From CAZXVU01 sp964644465 (lineage in GTDB: Bacteria > Chlamydiota > Chlamydiia > Chlamydiales > SM23-39): a stretch of 24,392 bases of DNA. Both the position numbers and the translations under genes were made by a program. Under the pieces are notes generated by a model that saw only the letters and a list, made by a program, of their open reading frames with translations, searched no databases and was not told where the DNA came from. The DNA is taken from contig CAZXVU010000020.1 in the NCBI GenBank assembly GCA_964644465.1, positions 1-24,392 of the forward strand, in the 5' to 3' direction. Of the stretch, positions 21,321-24,392 are shown piece after piece. Within the stretch, counting starts at the first letter, position 1; every line of letters begins with the position of its first letter.

Positions 21321-24300
21321 ACCTTTCAGAACCGTTCATCCGCCGTCCTGTGATGACATTCCTTGTAATGATCTCTATTCTATTTTTCGGGATCATTGCC
21401 TATCGAATGCTGCCGGTCAGCGATCTTCCCAATGTCGATATGCCAACCATCGAAGTGAGTGTAAGCTATCCTGGGGCTAGTCCTCAGACAATGGCTAATT
21501 CTGTAGCGACTCCACTCGAACAAGAATTTTCAGGGATCGAAGGAGTTCAAACGATTTCTTCTACGAGCAATACAGGGTCTACGACGATCGTTATTCAATT
21601 TCTTTTACAAAGAAATCTCGACGCCGCTTCGACTGATGTTCAGGCCGCTATAAGCCGTGCGCAGCCCAAATTGCCTTCGAATCTTCCGAATAATCCCACG
21701 TATCAAAAAGTCAATCCAGCAGCGACGCCGATTCTTTACTATGTCCTCTATTCGTCGAATATGACAGCGGGACAGCTTTTTGATTACGGAAATACGTTCA
21801 TTGGCCAACGACTTTCAATGGTTGATGGTGTAGCACAAGTGATCACTTATGGCGCGCCCTATGCGGTCCGGGTTCAAGTTGATCCTGAGAAGCTTGCTGC
21901 CAAAAATATCGGGATTGAGCAAGTGACGCAAACGCTCCAGCAAGGGAATGTGGACTTGCCACTTGGCGTCTTATGGGGAGCCAATGAAGATTTTATCGTC
22001 GATGCTGATGGGCAACTCTTTACTGCAGATCCTTACTCGGAATTGATCATCAAAAATCAAGACGGCACGCTTCTGAAGGTAAAAGATATTGGGAGAGCTC
22101 TCGATAGCGTTCAAAACGACAAATTCTTTGACAATTATGTAACGAAAGATAAATCGAGCTCTTGCATCGTCCTAGGGATTCAGAGACTTCCTGGTTCAAA
22201 TACTGTGAAGGTGATTCAGGGAATCCAGGATATCTTGAAACAGATGAAACCTCAAATTCCAGATACGCTCAAAATCATCACGCTATTCGACTCTTCAATT
22301 GGAATTATGGAAGGGGTCAATGATGTAAAAATGACTTTGATTTTCGCGTTCATTTTGGTGGTCATCATCATCTACCTTTTTTTGGGAAAAGTACTCAATA
22401 CCATCATCCCTACGCTTGCTTTGCCAATCTCGATTTTTGGAACCTTCGCCCTAATGTACATCTATGGGTTCAGCATCGATCTGCTCTCCCTTTTAGCAAT
22501 CACTCTTTCGATTGGGTTTCTGGTCGACGATGCAATTGTCGTATTGGAAAACAATGTCCGCCACGTACAAGCTGGCGAATCTCCTATGGAAGCTTCCATT
22601 AAAGGTTCGAAAGAAATCAGCGTCACAGTTTTGAGTATGACTCTATGTTTGGTTTCTGCCTTCATCCCCATGCTCTTCATGGCTGGCGTTGTCGGAAGGC
22701 TATTTCGAGAATTTGCTGTGACGATTGTAACAGTGGTACTCATTTCGGGATTCGTCTCGTTGACTTTGACCCCTCTGCTTTGCAGTTGGTTCATTAAGCC
22801 CTATTCCGAGAAAAACAAGACCCGGATGGAAGATTTTTCTGACAGACTCACTGAGAAAATGAAAAAAATGTACAAGCCTTGTCTTGAATGGGCCATGGAC
22901 AACCGGATCATAATGCTTCTATTAGGTCTATTAAGCATTATTTGTTCTTTTATTCTATTTATAGCTGTTCCTAAAGAATTTGTTCCTGATGATGATATCG
23001 GATTCATTCAAGGCTATACTCTCGCTAGAGACGGCACGTCTCCCTATCTCATGGACCAATATCATCAAGAGCTCAATAAAAGAATCATTGCTGATCCGAA
23101 TGTCGATTCTATCATCTCGGTCAGCTCCTATTCAAACCCTAACGAGGGGATTCTTTTCTTGCGCCTGAAGCCATACAGCGAAAGAAAGCCTATGAAGCAA
23201 GTGATCAAAGAACTTACTTTGAATATGAAAGACGTAACAGGGGTGAATTCCTATTTTTCCACTATCCCTCTGATCAATCTCCAAGTAGGAACGACAGCGA
23301 CTGCTCTCTATCAATATTCCTTAACGAGTATCGATCAGAAAGCGCTTTATGAATATGCTCCTAAGCTTTTGGGAAAAATGCAAACCAACACTGCTTTCTC
23401 TCAGGTTTCCTCAGATCTCCGCATCCATCAACCTCAATGGTCCCTTCACATTCTCCGCGATCGGGCTTCGAATTTTAATATCAACGCTACAGCGATCGAA
23501 AATTTTCTCACGTATGCTTATTCGGACAATAAAATTTCTCAAATCAACGGTACGATCAACCAGTATGATGTTTTGATTGAGACCCTGCCTAAGTTTTACA
23601 AGGACCCAACAGTCATTTCCTCGCTCTATATTCGCTCTGAGAATAACTATTTGGTTCCTCTTTCAGAAATCGTAGAGGTCCAAAATACAGTGGGTCCCAT
23701 GACTGTAAACCATGTCAATGGTCTTCCTGCTGTCGGCATTTCCTTCAACCCAGGAGAAAACATCCCTCTTGGAACGACGTTGAATACCCTTGATGGCCTT
23801 GTCAAACAAGACAAGCCTCCCCAAATCTTCGGACAGGTCATCGGAACTGCGCAGATTTTCAATGAATCTCTGCAAAGCCTTAATTATCTGTTGATTCTCG
23901 CCTTTTTTGTGATCTACGTCGTTCTCGGTATTCTCTATGAAAGCTTCATCCACCCTCTTACAGTCATGAGCGCGCTTCCCCCGACTCTATTGGGCGGGCT
24001 TTTAACTCTTTATGTATTTGGAGAAACTCTTTCTCTTTATTCTTTTGTGGGCCTCATTCTTTTAATTGGGATTGTCCTGAAAAATGGGATCATGATGGTC
24101 GACTTTGCCAATGCTGCTATAGAAAATGAGCATAAGTCAGCAAAAGACGCGATCATGGAAGCGGCGATGATCCGCTTCCGGCCTATATTAATGACTACTT
24201 TAGCAGCTATGATGGGCGCAGTGCCGATTGCGATTGGGATCGGGGGAGCTTTTGCGCAAAGCACACGCTCTCTGGGTCTTTGCATTGTGGGCGGACTGAT

Positions 24301-24392
24301 TATTTCCCAACTTCTGACCTTATTGCTCATCCCCGTTCTTTATTATTACTTTGAAATTCTTCAAGAAAAGCTCAAGTCCAAGTTCGCATCGA
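21317..24392 (+). CDS. RND multidrug efflux pump, MdtB/MdtC-like (3' end beyond window)
   Basis: The reading frame from the ATG at 21317 stays open to the last base, giving 1025 residues without a stop; family members are about 1020-1050, so only the tail is missing. The N-terminus EPFIRRPVMTFLVMISILFF and LPVSDLPNVDMPTIEVSVSY are typical HAE1-type RND. The proton-relay Asp pair is present (D404, D405 in GFLVDDAIVVLENN) and so is the partner Lys in the second half (K922 in GIVLKNGIMMVDFANA). Two large periplasmic loops and 12 helices follow the usual plan. The N-terminal motifs look closest to MdtB/MdtC-type pumps. It should export toxic or lipophilic compounds with its adaptor and channel partners using the proton gradient. 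Confidence 0.93.
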   Translation, partial: MNLSEPFIRRPVMTFLVMISILFFGIIAYRMLPVSDLPNVDMPTIEVSVSYPGASPQTMANSVATPLEQEFSGIEGVQTISSTSNTGSTTIVIQFLLQRNLDAASTDVQAAISRAQPKLPSNLPNNPTYQKVNPAATPILYYVLYSSNMTAGQLFDYGNTFIGQRLSMVDGVAQVITYGAPYAVRVQVDPEKLAAKNIGIEQVTQTLQQGNVDLPLGVLWGANEDFIVDADGQLFTADPYSELIIKNQDGTLLKVKDIGRALDSVQNDKFFDNYVTKDKSSSCIVLGIQRLPGSNTVKVIQGIQDILKQMKPQIPDTLKIITLFDSSIGIMEGVNDVKMTLIFAFILVVIIIYLFLGKVLNTIIPTLALPISIFGTFALMYIYGFSIDLLSLLAITLSIGFLVDDAIVVLENNVRHVQAGESPMEASIKGSKEISVTVLSMTLCLVSAFIPMLFMAGVVGRLFREFAVTIVTVVLISGFVSLTLTPLLCSWFIKPYSEKNKTRMEDFSDRLTEKMKKMYKPCLEWAMDNRIIMLLLGLLSIICSFILFIAVPKEFVPDDDIGFIQGYTLARDGTSPYLMDQYHQELNKRIIADPNVDSIISVSSYSNPNEGILFLRLKPYSERKPMKQVIKELTLNMKDVTGVNSYFSTIPLINLQVGTTATALYQYSLTSIDQKALYEYAPKLLGKMQTNTAFSQVSSDLRIHQPQWSLHILRDRASNFNINATAIENFLTYAYSDNKISQINGTINQYDVLIETLPKFYKDPTVISSLYIRSENNYLVPLSEIVEVQNTVGPMTVNHVNGLPAVGISFNPGENIPLGTTLNTLDGLVKQDKPPQIFGQVIGTAQIFNESLQSLNYLLILAFFVIYVVLGILYESFIHPLTVMSALPPTLLGGLLTLYVFGETLSLYSFVGLILLIGIVLKNGIMMVDFANAAIENEHKSAKDAIMEAAMIRFRPILMTTLAAMMGAVPIAIGIGGAFAQSTRSLGLCIVGGLIISQLLTLLLIPVLYYYFEILQEKLKSKFAS

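Noticed and set aside
1..24392. tRNA, rRNA or riboswitch genes in the short intergenic gaps
   Set aside because: I looked for cloverleaf arms, TTCGA-type T-loops and known riboswitch cores in each gap and saw none; a tRNAscan or Rfam run would settle it.

Overview
The window looks like part of the chromosome of an environmental (non-Chlamydiaceae) member of the Chlamydiales. The basis is gene content and order. A Tol-Pal cluster (tolQ, tolR, TonB/TolA-like, tolB, pal, LysM lipoprotein) lies close to tatD and sdhC-sdhA-sdhB. As I recall it, this is the backbone order in Chlamydia trachomatis (roughly CT591 to CT601), with local insertions. The phylum is inferred from recalled synteny; no database was searched, and I do not name a genus.

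Layout. Bases 45-11001 are mostly minus strand. Read in the direction of transcription they run: tolQ, tolR, TonB/TolA-like gene, [two plus-strand paralogues and a 100-N assembly gap], tolB, a sodium:solute symporter, pal, a LysM coiled-coil lipoprotein, murI, an OmpR/PhoB-type response regulator, an MFS transporter and a small glycine-zipper lipoprotein. Bases 11066-24392 are plus strand. They hold two tandem putative glycosyltransferases, tatD, sdhCAB, a cyclic-nucleotide-binding/CPBP-like membrane fusion protein, and a tripartite RND efflux operon (outer-membrane factor lipoprotein, adaptor lipoprotein, and an RND pump cut off by the window end).

How the genes work together. TolQ, TolR, the TonB/TolA-like protein, TolB and Pal should form the proton-driven envelope machine linking inner and outer membranes. 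The LysM lipoprotein and MurI add peptidoglycan binding and D-glutamate supply. SdhCAB is a complete succinate dehydrogenase with a five-helix di-haem-type membrane subunit. The RND genes overlap one another and should make one export complex.

The most unusual part is 7652-9107. A tandem pair of unrecognised membrane proteins sits on the opposite strand inside the Tol cluster, next to a decayed second copy of the 3' end of the TonB/TolA-like gene. The first paralogue has an in-frame stop, after which its reading frame continues homologous to the second. An exact 55-bp repeat flanks the N gap and looks like an assembly k-mer overlap, so the gap may not be real.

I saw no tRNA, rRNA, CRISPR array or insertion sequence.
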